Source: Loktanella fryxellensis
Lineage (GTDB): Bacteria > Pseudomonadota > Alphaproteobacteria > Rhodobacterales > Rhodobacteraceae
Direction of reading: 5' to 3'
DNA length: 64,000 nucleotides
Assembly: GCF_900110065.1 (NCBI RefSeq)
Contig: NZ_FOCI01000004.1
Location: 1-64,000 of the forward strand
Below are positions 17,070 to 25,544 of this stretch, in pieces. Each line of letters starts with the position of its first letter. Within the stretch, counting starts at the first letter, position 1. A model generated the notes under the pieces. It did not search any database and was not told the DNA's origin. It saw only the letters and a list, made by a program, of their open reading frames with translations. A program made the translations under genes and the position numbers.

Positions 17070-18263
17070 ATGCAGCGCATCGCGACAGGCGCCCGTCCCG
17101 ACCTGCCTGCCAAGGCCGAAGCGGCAGGTTTCACGTTCCACACGATGTATGGCGAGCCCTATTGGGACGAAGAGACGGCCTACGCCTTTACGCTCGCGCA
17201 GGTCGAGACCGACATCGAGGACCCGGCGACCGAACTGCACGCCATGTGCCGCGAGGCTGCGGCCCGAATCGTGGACGACGAGGAACTGATGGAGCGTCTG
17301 GCGATCCCCCGCGCCCACTGGGATTTGGTCGCGCAGTCGTGGAAGACCGGCCAGCCGGAGCTTTATGGCCGGTTCGATCTGATCTACGACGGCACAGGGC
17401 CGGCACGGATGATCGAATACAACGCCGACACCCCCACCGCATTGTTCGAGAGCGCCGCATTCCAGTGGACCTGGCTGGAGGACATGATCGAAAGCGGCGC
17501 CCTGCCCGCCGGATCGGACCAGTTCAACGGCATCCACGAGGCGCTGACCGCGCGATTCCGCGCGCTGTTCGCACCGAACACGGACATCCACTTCACCGCG
17601 TTCGAGAGCAACGTCGAGGATTACGCCACCGTCGAGATGATGGCCTATGCCGCCCGCGCTGCCGACCTTGGCGCGCATTTCGTCGATCTGTCGCAGATCG
17701 GCCTGACCGACCGCGGCCAGTTCGCCGATGCCGACAAGCGGATCATCGGGCACCTGTTCAAGCTCTATCCGTGGGAAGACCTGTTGCGCGACAACTTCGC
17801 CCCGCATCTGGGATCGGCGCAGTGCACCTATCTGGAGCCCGCGTGGAAGGCCGTCGTGTCGAACAAGGGTCTGCTGCCCGTGCTGTGGCGGATGTATGAG
17901 GGCCATCCCAACCTGCTGCCCGCGTTCTTTGCCGACGAAGTAGCGGCGGGATCGCCCGCCGTGACCCGCGCCGCCGATGCGCTGTCGCGCGGCACCGTGA
18001 CGAAACCGGTGTTCGGGCGCGAAGGCGCAGGCGTCACCATCCGCCAGGGCGGCGCGGTGCTGGAAGCTTCCGACAACACCGAATACGACGCGCACCCGCA
18101 GGTCGTACAGGCCTATGCGGAAATGCCCGTCTTCGACGCATTCCGTCCGGTGATCGGCGCATGGATCGTGGGCGAGACCTGCGTGGGCATGGGCCTGCGT
18201 GAGGACCCTTCGCGCATCACGCAGGATCTGAGCCGCTTCAAACCCCATTACATCACCGACTGA
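17070..18263 (+). CDS. Glutathionylspermidine synthase-family protein (YgiC/YjfC type)
   Basis: A 397-residue ATP-grasp-like protein of the family that includes the synthetase half of E. coli Gsp and the stand-alone YgiC and YjfC proteins. Visible family blocks are YWDEETAYAFTLAQVE near the N-terminus, LYGRFDLIYDGTGPARMIEYNADTPTALFE, and the C-terminal TKPVFGREGAGVTI. There is no amidase domain. Stand-alone YgiC proteins have unproven substrates, so only an ATP-dependent C-N ligase activity is inferred. AAAGG precedes the ATG by 8-9 bases. The next gene, 42 bases downstream, is a YgiB-like lipoprotein, the usual partner, here in the order ygiC-ygiB instead of the enterobacterial ygiB-ygiC. 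Confidence 0.88.
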   Translation: MQRIATGARPDLPAKAEAAGFTFHTMYGEPYWDEETAYAFTLAQVETDIEDPATELHAMCREAAARIVDDEELMERLAIPRAHWDLVAQSWKTGQPELYGRFDLIYDGTGPARMIEYNADTPTALFESAAFQWTWLEDMIESGALPAGSDQFNGIHEALTARFRALFAPNTDIHFTAFESNVEDYATVEMMAYAARAADLGAHFVDLSQIGLTDRGQFADADKRIIGHLFKLYPWEDLLRDNFAPHLGSAQCTYLEPAWKAVVSNKGLLPVLWRMYEGHPNLLPAFFADEVAAGSPAVTRAADALSRGTVTKPVFGREGAGVTIRQGGAVLEASDNTEYDAHPQVVQAYAEMPVFDAFRPVIGAWIVGETCVGMGLREDPSRITQDLSRFKPHYITD

Positions 18264-18305
18264 CAGACCCTATCTGTCACGCACGCCACATCGCAGGAGC
18301 CAGCC

Positions 18306-18917
18306 ATGACCGCATCCGTCACGACACCGATCCGCCGCACGAAACGGTCGCGGGTCATGCCAGCCGTTCTGCTGGGGGCTGCCGCCTTTGCCCTGTCCGC
18401 CTGTCAGGACGAAGAGGTCGAGGCCAGCGCCTTTCCGGATCTGCAAGCCTGTCAACAGGCGGCGGCATCCGGAACGGTCCTGTTTTCGGCGGCCGATTGC
18501 GACGCCACGTTTCAGGAGGCGCTGGTGGAATACGAACGCTCCGCCCCGCGCTATGACGATCAGGCCCTGTGCGAGGAACAGCATGGCGGCGGATGCGTGG
18601 CACAGGAAGGCACCGGCGGCGGCGGCGGGTCGATCTTCATGCCGCTGATGGCGGGCTATCTGATCGGCAACATGCTGAACGGCAACCGGGCGGCGACCCA
18701 GCCGCTGTATCGCGACAACACCGGGCGCTATGCGACGGCGGGCGGATCGACGGTGCTGAACGGCAACCGCGGCACCACGCGCCTGTCGCCGGACAGTTTC
18801 CGTGCAGCGCCCGCCGCGGCGGCACCCATGACGCGTGCCAGCGTCAACGCTACGGGGGGGTTCGGGTCGTCCCGCACGTCCGCTGCACCGGCGGGACGCA
18901 CGTCGCTGGGTGGCTGA
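18306..18917 (+). CDS. YgiB-like lipoprotein (DUF1190)
   Basis: A 203-residue protein with a twin-basic N-terminus, a hydrophobic stretch and a lipobox ending in LSAC (Cys about 33), so it is probably an envelope lipoprotein. The conserved CQ/C-rich block (LQACQQAAASG, CDATFQEALVEYERSAPRYDDQALCEEQHGGGC) is the DUF1190/YgiB core. A Gly-rich linker and a hydrophobic GSIFMPLMAGYLIGNML segment follow, then a low-complexity Ala/Ser/Thr tail. AGGAG precedes the ATG by eight bases. It sits 42 bases after the YgiC-like gene. Function is unknown; the pair's conservation suggests a joint envelope role. Confidence 0.85.
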   Translation: MTASVTTPIRRTKRSRVMPAVLLGAAAFALSACQDEEVEASAFPDLQACQQAAASGTVLFSAADCDATFQEALVEYERSAPRYDDQALCEEQHGGGCVAQEGTGGGGGSIFMPLMAGYLIGNMLNGNRAATQPLYRDNTGRYATAGGSTVLNGNRGTTRLSPDSFRAAPAAAAPMTRASVNATGGFGSSRTSAAPAGRTSLGG

Positions 18918-18936
18918 CGGCGCCGCTTGCGCCGGC

Positions 18937-21900
18937 TCAGACGCCCAGCGACTGGGCGTCGCGCAATTCGCGCTTCAGGCGGGCTTCTTCCTCGACCCTC
19001 GGCTTGCTGAAACCCGCAAGCAGCAGATAGGCCACCGGCGTCAGATAGAGGGTCGAAATCGTGGCCAGGCCCAGGCCGCCCACGATGACCCAACCCAGCG
19101 CCTCCCGCGCTTCGGCACCCGCACCGGACGACAGGATCAGCGGCACACCCCCCAGCACCGTGGACACCATCGTCATCATTACTGGCCGCAGCCGGATCGT
19201 TGACGCATCCATGATCGCGCTGCGCACATCCTGTCCCTTGTCGCGCAACTGGTTTGCGAATTCGACGATCAGGATGCCGTTCTTGGCCATGATCCCGACC
19301 AGCATCACCAATCCGATCTGGCTGTATACGTTCAGACTTTGCCCCGACAGCAGCAGCGCGAACATGGCGCAGGCCACGCCAAGCGGTACGGTCGCCATGA
19401 CCACGATGGCCGACACAAAGCTTTCGAACTGCGCCGCCAGCACGAGGAACACGATCAGCAGGGCGAAGCCGAAGGTGATGATCAGGCCGTTCGCCGTCTC
19501 GTCCAGCGTCGCTGCCTCGGCCAGCGGGATCAGCGTGTTCTGCTCCTCGAACACCTCGTCGGCCATCTCCTCCACCATCGTCAGTGCGTCGCCCAACGAG
19601 ATGTCGTCGGTCAGCGACGCGCTGATGTCGACGGCGCGGTTCTGTTCCTCGCGCTTCAACTCGGGTGCGATGGCCCGTTCCTCCAGCGTGACGAAGGTGG
19701 ACATCGGCACCATCTGCCCTTCGCCGGTCTGGATGAAGATGTTCTCCAGATCGCCCGGGTCGTCCACGGGGTTGAGGGTCGACAGCATCTCGATGTCATA
19801 GCTGGTGTCGTCGATGAAGACCGACCCCACAGGCGCGCCTTTCAGCACTGCCTGCAGCGCCGGGCCGAGGCCGCTGATGTCGATGCCCAGATCGGCGGCG
19901 CGCCTGCGGTCGATGTCGATGAAAAGCTGCGGTTGCGTCGTCTCGTAGCCGACCTCGATATCGCCAAGTTCGGGCACCTGCCGCATCCGTTCGGCCATCG
20001 CGGCCTGCACTTCGCCCAACTGCTCGTAGCTGCCGCCGGTGATGGCGAAGTTCAGCCCTTGGCCGCCGCCCCGGATGCCCAGCGAATTCGGCTGGACCGC
20101 AAAGGCACGGACGCCCACGATGCCCCGCAGCTTGCCGTTGATCTCGGTCACGATCTCGGCCTGATTGCGCTCTCGCTCCTCCCAGCCCGCGAGGCTCAGC
20201 ACCATGAAGCCGCCGTTGCCGCCCAGACCGCTGATCGCGAAGACCGACGTGATCTCGCCGCTTTCCCGCAAAGGGTCCAGAAGGCCCTCGATCTCCAGCA
20301 TCTTGGTGTTGGTGTAGTCGACCGACACCCCCTGCGGCACAGAGATGCGCAGCAGTGCGACGGACCGATCCTCTTGCGGGGTCAGTTCTGACCGAATGCT
20401 TGCGGATGCCACGACCGCAGCCGCTGCGAACAATCCGGCGACGAGGATCACGACCAGCGGTGCCGCCAGCGCGCCGCGCAGCGTGGCGGCATAGAGATCC
20501 TCCAGACGCGCGCCGAGCCAGACCAGCGGCCCCCGCTGCACGACGCCCTGCGTGTCGCGCGTCAGCAACCGGCTGGCCAGCACCGGGCACAGCGTCAGCG
20601 CCACGACCGACGACAGCATGACCGAAATGGCCAGCGTGAAGCCGAACTCGCGGAACAACCCGCCAGCCTGACCCGGCAGGAAGGACAGCGGGATGAACAC
20701 GGCGGCCAGCACCGCCGTCGTGGTGACGACCGCAAAGAATACCTCCTGCGTGCCCAGCACTGCGGCGGCCCGTGCGCCCATGCCCTGCGATCTGCGGCGC
20801 ACGATGTTTTCCAGCACCACGATCGCGTCGTCGACCACCATGCCGGTCGCAAGGACGAGGGCCAGCAGCGTCAGGATGTTGACCGAGAAACCGATCAGAT
20901 AGATTGCCGCCAGCGTGCCGATCAAGGACACCGGCAGGGTCAGGGCGGGTATCAACGTGGCGCGCCAATCGCGCAGGAACACGAAGATGACGACCACGAC
21001 GATGGCGGTGGCCAGCAGCAGCGACAGGATCACCTCGCGGATCGCGCCTTCGATGAAGACGGCATCGTCCGACGTGACAAAGATGCTCACATCGTCTGGC
21101 AGCACCGCGTCCAGATCCGCCACGACGGCCCGCACATCGCGCGAAATGTCGAGCGTGTTGCTGGTCGCCTGCCGGATGATGCCCAGCCCCAGACCCGTCT
21201 GGCCGTTGGCGCGCAACACCGTCTCGCCGGGTGCGGGGCCCAGCGTGACCGTCGCCACGTCGCGGATGAACACGTTGTCGGCCAGTTCCAGATCGCCGAA
21301 GGCCTCCGGCGTGTTGACGGTCGCAGTGGTGCGCACGTTGACGCTCTGCCGTGTGCCGCTCAGATCGCCGGCAGGCACGTCGAAGGACACGTCGGACAGC
21401 GCATCGCGCATGTCGGCCAGCGTCAGACCCCGACTGGCCAGTGCCGCCGTGTCGATATCGACGCGAAAGATCGGGGTGCGTTCACCGTAGATCTGCAGAT
21501 CGGCCACGCCGCCGATCGAGATGATGCGATCCTCCACCTGATCCTGCACAATCGCCGTCAGATCCTGTGGCGACCGGGTGGCCGAGGTAATGGCAAGGCG
21601 GATGATCGGCTGTGCGTTGGCGTCGGCCTTGACGATGCTTGGCTCGTCCGCACCCTCTGGCAGGCTGTTCGCGATGCGGGCGATCGCATCGCGGGCATCG
21701 CTGGCGGCCACGTCCAGATCGACGCCATCGCCGAACTCCAGCGTCACGCGGCTGCTGCCGAATTCCGATGCGGAGGCGATCTTGGAGATGCCGGAGACCC
21801 GGCCCACGGCACCTTCGATCTGGTTGGTCAGTTCCTGATCAACGGTTTCCGGCGACGCGCCGTCGAAATTGGTGCGCACGGTGATGACCGGGCGATCCAC

Positions 21901-22059
21901 GTTCGGCAACTCGCGCACTTCGACCCCCAGCAAGCCCGCGAGGCCCGCGATGATGATCAGCGCGCTGAAGACGAAGGCCAGGATCGGGCGTCGCACGAAC
22001 AGGGCGATGCCACCGGGCGTCGGCAAGGTCTGATCGGTATCCGGCGCAGTCTGGGTCAT
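18937..22059 (-). CDS. RND multidrug efflux permease (HAE1 type)
   Basis: A 1040-residue inner-membrane proton antiporter of the AcrB/MexB class, the pump of a tripartite efflux system. It begins with the typical IALFVRRPILAFVFSALIII helix; the central membrane block ILTLLALVLATGMVVDDAIVVLENIVRR carries the proton-relay Asp pair of helix 4, and the porter-domain repeats follow. Length matches the family (about 1030-1050). The ATG at 22059 is chosen because AAAGG lies seven bases upstream; a GTG at 22098, overlapping the stop of the adaptor gene (GTGA), would add 13 residues. No outer-membrane channel gene is adjacent, so a TolC-like partner must be elsewhere. Confidence 0.92.
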   Translation of the reverse strand: MTQTAPDTDQTLPTPGGIALFVRRPILAFVFSALIIIAGLAGLLGVEVRELPNVDRPVITVRTNFDGASPETVDQELTNQIEGAVGRVSGISKIASASEFGSSRVTLEFGDGVDLDVAASDARDAIARIANSLPEGADEPSIVKADANAQPIIRLAITSATRSPQDLTAIVQDQVEDRIISIGGVADLQIYGERTPIFRVDIDTAALASRGLTLADMRDALSDVSFDVPAGDLSGTRQSVNVRTTATVNTPEAFGDLELADNVFIRDVATVTLGPAPGETVLRANGQTGLGLGIIRQATSNTLDISRDVRAVVADLDAVLPDDVSIFVTSDDAVFIEGAIREVILSLLLATAIVVVVIFVFLRDWRATLIPALTLPVSLIGTLAAIYLIGFSVNILTLLALVLATGMVVDDAIVVLENIVRRRSQGMGARAAAVLGTQEVFFAVVTTTAVLAAVFIPLSFLPGQAGGLFREFGFTLAISVMLSSVVALTLCPVLASRLLTRDTQGVVQRGPLVWLGARLEDLYAATLRGALAAPLVVILVAGLFAAAAVVASASIRSELTPQEDRSVALLRISVPQGVSVDYTNTKMLEIEGLLDPLRESGEITSVFAISGLGGNGGFMVLSLAGWEERERNQAEIVTEINGKLRGIVGVRAFAVQPNSLGIRGGGQGLNFAITGGSYEQLGEVQAAMAERMRQVPELGDIEVGYETTQPQLFIDIDRRRAADLGIDISGLGPALQAVLKGAPVGSVFIDDTSYDIEMLSTLNPVDDPGDLENIFIQTGEGQMVPMSTFVTLEERAIAPELKREEQNRAVDISASLTDDISLGDALTMVEEMADEVFEEQNTLIPLAEAATLDETANGLIITFGFALLIVFLVLAAQFESFVSAIVVMATVPLGVACAMFALLLSGQSLNVYSQIGLVMLVGIMAKNGILIVEFANQLRDKGQDVRSAIMDASTIRLRPVMMTMVSTVLGGVPLILSSGAGAEAREALGWVIVGGLGLATISTLYLTPVAYLLLAGFSKPRVEEEARLKRELRDAQSLGV

Positions 22060-22094
22060 GGCACGGCCTTTCCGTGAGGCATCATCCTCGCGTG

Positions 22095-23264
22095 TCACAG
22101 GCTGGGTGCCGGCGCGACCGAAGCCTGCGCGTCATCATTCGGGGCCAACACCACGGCATCGCCGTCCTGCAGGGTCGCAAGACCCTCCGTGATGACGAGA
22201 TCGCCATCCGCCAGATCACCCTCGACCAGGATGCTGTCGGCATTGCGCTCGCGGATCACCACCGGCACCCGCTTGGCCTGACCGTCCACCGCCACCCAGA
22301 CGTAGGAGCCTTCGTTCGACCACTGCAGCGCCAGCGGATCGATCGTCGGAAATTCGTCACCGTCGAAGGCGACGGTGACGGTGGCCGACATGCCCGCGCG
22401 CAGCAGATTGTCGTCGTTGGGCACCACGCCCTGCACGCGCAGCGTCCGGCTTGCCAGATCGACGATGTTGTCGACCGCACGAATTTCGCCGGCGATGGTG
22501 ACATCGGTCACGGCAAGCGGCATCACCGTGATTGGCGCCCCCACGGTCATCTGGCCCACCGCACGCTCGGGGACGCGGAAATCGATCAGGATTTCGGACT
22601 GATCCGTGATGACGCCGATCGGATCCTGCGCCGCGATCCGTGCGCCCGCCTCGACCTCCAGCAATCCCATGCGCCCAGAGATCGGCGACGTGATGGTGCG
22701 TTGTTCGAGGTTATATTCCGCCTGCTCGACGGCCAGCGCAGCCGTTTGAAGTTCCAGTTCGGCCGCTTGCAGCGTGACAGCTGCCGCTGCCCCGCTTTGG
22801 CGAAGCTGCGTTTGCCTGTCGAGTTCCGCCTGCGCGTCGTTCAACGTGGCCTGTGCCTGCTGCAGGGCGATCTGTTGTGCCGCATCGTCCAGCGACACCA
22901 GAACGTCTCCCGCCGATACGCGGCTGCCGTCGGTGACGCTCAGGGTCTGGATCAGGCCTGCGGCCTCCGACCGGACGGTCACGGACCGGATGGCCTGTGC
23001 ATCGCCCAGCGCCATGACCGAATTGTCGATCGCACCCATGGTGACCGGCATTGCCACCACTGTCGCACTTCCACCGCCCGGCCTGCCGCCCCCGGGTGCC
23101 GCATCCGGCGTGGCGTTTGCAGCAGGATCCGGCGCCATGGCTGCCAGCCGGCCAAGTCCCATGCCGTCCAGCGTCGTGCGGGCGGTCGGCACGAGCTGGA
23201 TCCACGCCACGAAGGCCGCAGCAAGAATGCCGATCCCCAGAAGACATTGCTTGAAGATCGACAT
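22095..23264 (-). CDS. RND efflux periplasmic adaptor (MFP)
   Basis: A 389-residue membrane-fusion protein. One N-terminal hydrophobic anchor (FKQCLLGIGILAAAFVAWI) is followed by a Gly/Pro-rich linker, a lipoyl half (VRSEAAGLIQTLSVTDGSRVSAGDVL), a coiled-coil hairpin of heptads (about residues 125-180, rich in Gln/Ala/Glu), the second lipoyl half (ITSPISGRMG) and a beta-barrel. It links the RND pump encoded downstream to an outer-membrane channel. The ATG at 23264 has AGAGG seven bases upstream; residues of the longer open frame before it look non-coding. It is first in a two-gene operon with the pump. Confidence 0.9.
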   Translation of the reverse strand: MSIFKQCLLGIGILAAAFVAWIQLVPTARTTLDGMGLGRLAAMAPDPAANATPDAAPGGGRPGGGSATVVAMPVTMGAIDNSVMALGDAQAIRSVTVRSEAAGLIQTLSVTDGSRVSAGDVLVSLDDAAQQIALQQAQATLNDAQAELDRQTQLRQSGAAAAVTLQAAELELQTAALAVEQAEYNLEQRTITSPISGRMGLLEVEAGARIAAQDPIGVITDQSEILIDFRVPERAVGQMTVGAPITVMPLAVTDVTIAGEIRAVDNIVDLASRTLRVQGVVPNDDNLLRAGMSATVTVAFDGDEFPTIDPLALQWSNEGSYVWVAVDGQAKRVPVVIRERNADSILVEGDLADGDLVITEGLATLQDGDAVVLAPNDDAQASVAPAPSL

Positions 23265-23415
23265 CGATAGGCCTCTTGGATGAACGCGGGACGCCATGCC
23301 TCGGCATGATTTGCTGAAACAATGTTAGCCCGCGCCTGCGTCCCGTCGCCAAACGACAGCCCTGTTTTGCGTCACGAATACGTCATGCCGTGTGTCGGAT
23401 GGCACGAATTGCCTG

Positions 23416-23973
23416 CTAAAGAGGCAGATGGACACACCGCCTCGCCACGTCCTGCCAATCGGCAAGGGGCAGCAGGACGGCGAACAGGCCCAGTCTGCCT
23501 TCGAGATGCACCAGGTCTGCGGCAGCCAGATCGGACAAGTCGGCTATGCCGCACTGCTGCAGAACCCAGATGAGCCGGGGCTGGACGTCCGGCAAACGCG
23601 TAAGCGCCAACAGCGCCTTCTCGGCGCGCGCGGCCGGGGCCGTGTCCCATTGATCAGTATCGACACGGGTCGAGCGAAAGACGACCGGCAGGTCGTCGGG
23701 GGTCATGGACAGCGTCAACCCGATTGTCGCAATCGGTTGGTGAGAATCGCTGATGCGCGGTGCGTGCGCGGTCGCAAGGATGTCCCCGGCGATGTCCGTC
23801 GCGATATCGGGATCGACGGTCGCAGCCTCCACCCCGGGCGTCACTCGCGCATCCTGCAATTGCCTGCGCGCCAACAGGTGCAGGACGCGATCCTCGCGGT
23901 GGGTCCGCAGCGCGGCGCGCATGTCAAGACGCAACGACCGCGCCGTTGCCGTTCGATTCCGACCCTGTGCCAT
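23416..23973 (-). CDS. Hypothetical protein
   Basis: About 185 residues; I do not recognise the family. The sequence is mixed alpha/beta without a signal peptide or membrane segment, with an Arg-rich N-terminal region (RSLRLDMRAALRTHREDRVLHLLARRQLQDARV) and Leu/Ala-rich helices at the C-terminus (ARAEKALLALTRLPD, ADLVHLEGRLGLFAVLLPLADW). The start is uncertain: the ATG at 23973 lacks a clear ribosome-binding site, and a GTG 15 codons upstream or a TTG at 24045 are alternatives. It diverges from the coiled-coil-like gene at 24204. Codon usage fits the host, so I regard it as a real gene of unknown function. Confidence 0.5.
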   Translation of the reverse strand: MAQGRNRTATARSLRLDMRAALRTHREDRVLHLLARRQLQDARVTPGVEAATVDPDIATDIAGDILATAHAPRISDSHQPIATIGLTLSMTPDDLPVVFRSTRVDTDQWDTAPAARAEKALLALTRLPDVQPRLIWVLQQCGIADLSDLAAADLVHLEGRLGLFAVLLPLADWQDVARRCVHLPL

Positions 23974-24203
23974 GCGACCCCGCGCCCGATGTGCCGCGGG
24001 CACGATGCCCGCGGTGCCACGATCTAACCCCGGACAGGTTATCAAAACCTTTCAGCACGCGGTACGTGCGAAGGAAAAACCGATCCTGCGGTACGGCGTT
24101 AATCCTCGCTTAAGGGCTGGGGGTTTAGGCAAGCAAAGGTGGTCGGTTGATCGCGGTTTCGTTCCGTCGACCTGAATTGCGATATTGTGTGACAGGATAC
24201 ACC

Positions 24204-25544
24204 GTGAGCCATGGACGTACACTTTGGCCGGACCGGATCACCACCTTGCACCAGCAGGGATTCGTCACGCATGTGCTGTCCCCCCCAGCGGATGGCATCG
24301 TCTGGTCCATCGACCCGCAATCCGTGCGCGATCTGGATGGTCTGACGCTTCTGGTGATTTGCGACGACGGCACCGTCGCCGTTGGCTGTCCCGACGGCCT
24401 GCCTGCGGTGTTGGACGGCATGGCGACATCCCTCGATCCCGCGTGCGATACCGCACCGCCTTTGCCTGACGCAGAAGAGGCGGACGCTGCCGGTCCGTCT
24501 GGCCTGCAACCGTCCTTGCCCAAAGCCCACGAAACCACGGGATCAGGTGTGCCGCAGCCGGAGACCGTCGAAGGAGCGGACGCGCGCGCGGCGGTCGAAG
24601 CAACGGATGATCCGACCGCCCCCCCGGAACGCGGTGCTGCACCCGATGAGGAGGGGGTCGCAATTCTTGCGAGACTGGACCGGATCGACGCCGGCCTGCA
24701 GGTGGCACATGCCCATGCCGCCACTGTCGACATCAGGATCGCCGCGGAACTGGATCACCTGATGCAACGGTTTTCGCACGACCGGACCAGTATCGTCACG
24801 AACTCGATCAGCGACCTCGGCCACGCAATCCGCACCTTGCAGGGCGACATTGAACGGGACCGCGCCGACGTGCCGTCGCACGCTGACCTGCGAACGGCCG
24901 TGGACGACGTGGTCGCCAGCATCCGCGCAGACCGGGCCTCCAATGCGCTGCGGTCCGATGTTGCGCATCAGACCATCGTCGGTCGTCTGGACGATCTGTG
25001 GCAACAGTCGGCTGCGCAGGACCTGTCTTGGCTGACGACGGCATTGGGTCGCCAGGCGGACGTGACCGAACGGATTCTCACCCGTCAAGAGGCTGCGTCC
25101 GCGCAGGATGTTTCTGCCGGACTGATAGACAAGATACAGGACATGTCGGTCGCGCTGGATGGAATTGCAGGCACCGCCGATGCCGTCACGGCGTTGACGG
25201 CCGCTGTGAATCAACTGTCCCGGGACATCTCCGCGTCGGCGGTGGCAACACCGACCGCGCCAGCCGTGCCGTCGGGTGAGCCAGACAACGCCAGCCTGCG
25301 CCAACACATCGTGCGGCAGGGTCTGGTTCAAAGTCAGTTGCTGCGAAAACTGGATCGGTTGATGGGGGCACTGGAGACATCGGGAGCCACCTCGGCACAG
25401 ACATCGGCCGATCACGGTGCCGACGCGTGGGTTGGCCTGGGATACGACATCTGGCGCAATCGCCTCGGCTCACTTGATGGCACGACCCGACTTGAAATCG
25501 CCGAGTTCATCGCGGGACGGATGCAGCAGGCGGCCGAAGCCTGA
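24204..25544 (+). CDS. Hypothetical protein with long helical region
   Basis: About 446 residues, unrecognised. An N-terminal ~75-residue part (LWPDRITTLHQQGFVTHVLSP ... LLVICDDGTVAVG) looks like a small alpha/beta domain. A Pro/Ala/Glu-rich, probably disordered linker spans about 80-160. A long helical region follows (about 160-400) made of short helices of similar type (LARLDRIDAGLQ, LRTAVDDVVASIRADRAS, IVGRLDDLWQQSAA), suggesting coiled-coil or bundle repeats. The C-terminus ends in WVGLGYDIWRNRLGSLDGTTRLEIAEFIAGRMQQ. The GTG at 24204 has AGGA six bases upstream; a TTG at 24147 after AAAGGTGG would add 19 residues. No signal peptide. A structural or scaffold role is possible but unproven. 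Confidence 0.6.
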   Translation: MSHGRTLWPDRITTLHQQGFVTHVLSPPADGIVWSIDPQSVRDLDGLTLLVICDDGTVAVGCPDGLPAVLDGMATSLDPACDTAPPLPDAEEADAAGPSGLQPSLPKAHETTGSGVPQPETVEGADARAAVEATDDPTAPPERGAAPDEEGVAILARLDRIDAGLQVAHAHAATVDIRIAAELDHLMQRFSHDRTSIVTNSISDLGHAIRTLQGDIERDRADVPSHADLRTAVDDVVASIRADRASNALRSDVAHQTIVGRLDDLWQQSAAQDLSWLTTALGRQADVTERILTRQEAASAQDVSAGLIDKIQDMSVALDGIAGTADAVTALTAAVNQLSRDISASAVATPTAPAVPSGEPDNASLRQHIVRQGLVQSQLLRKLDRLMGALETSGATSAQTSADHGADAWVGLGYDIWRNRLGSLDGTTRLEIAEFIAGRMQQAAEA

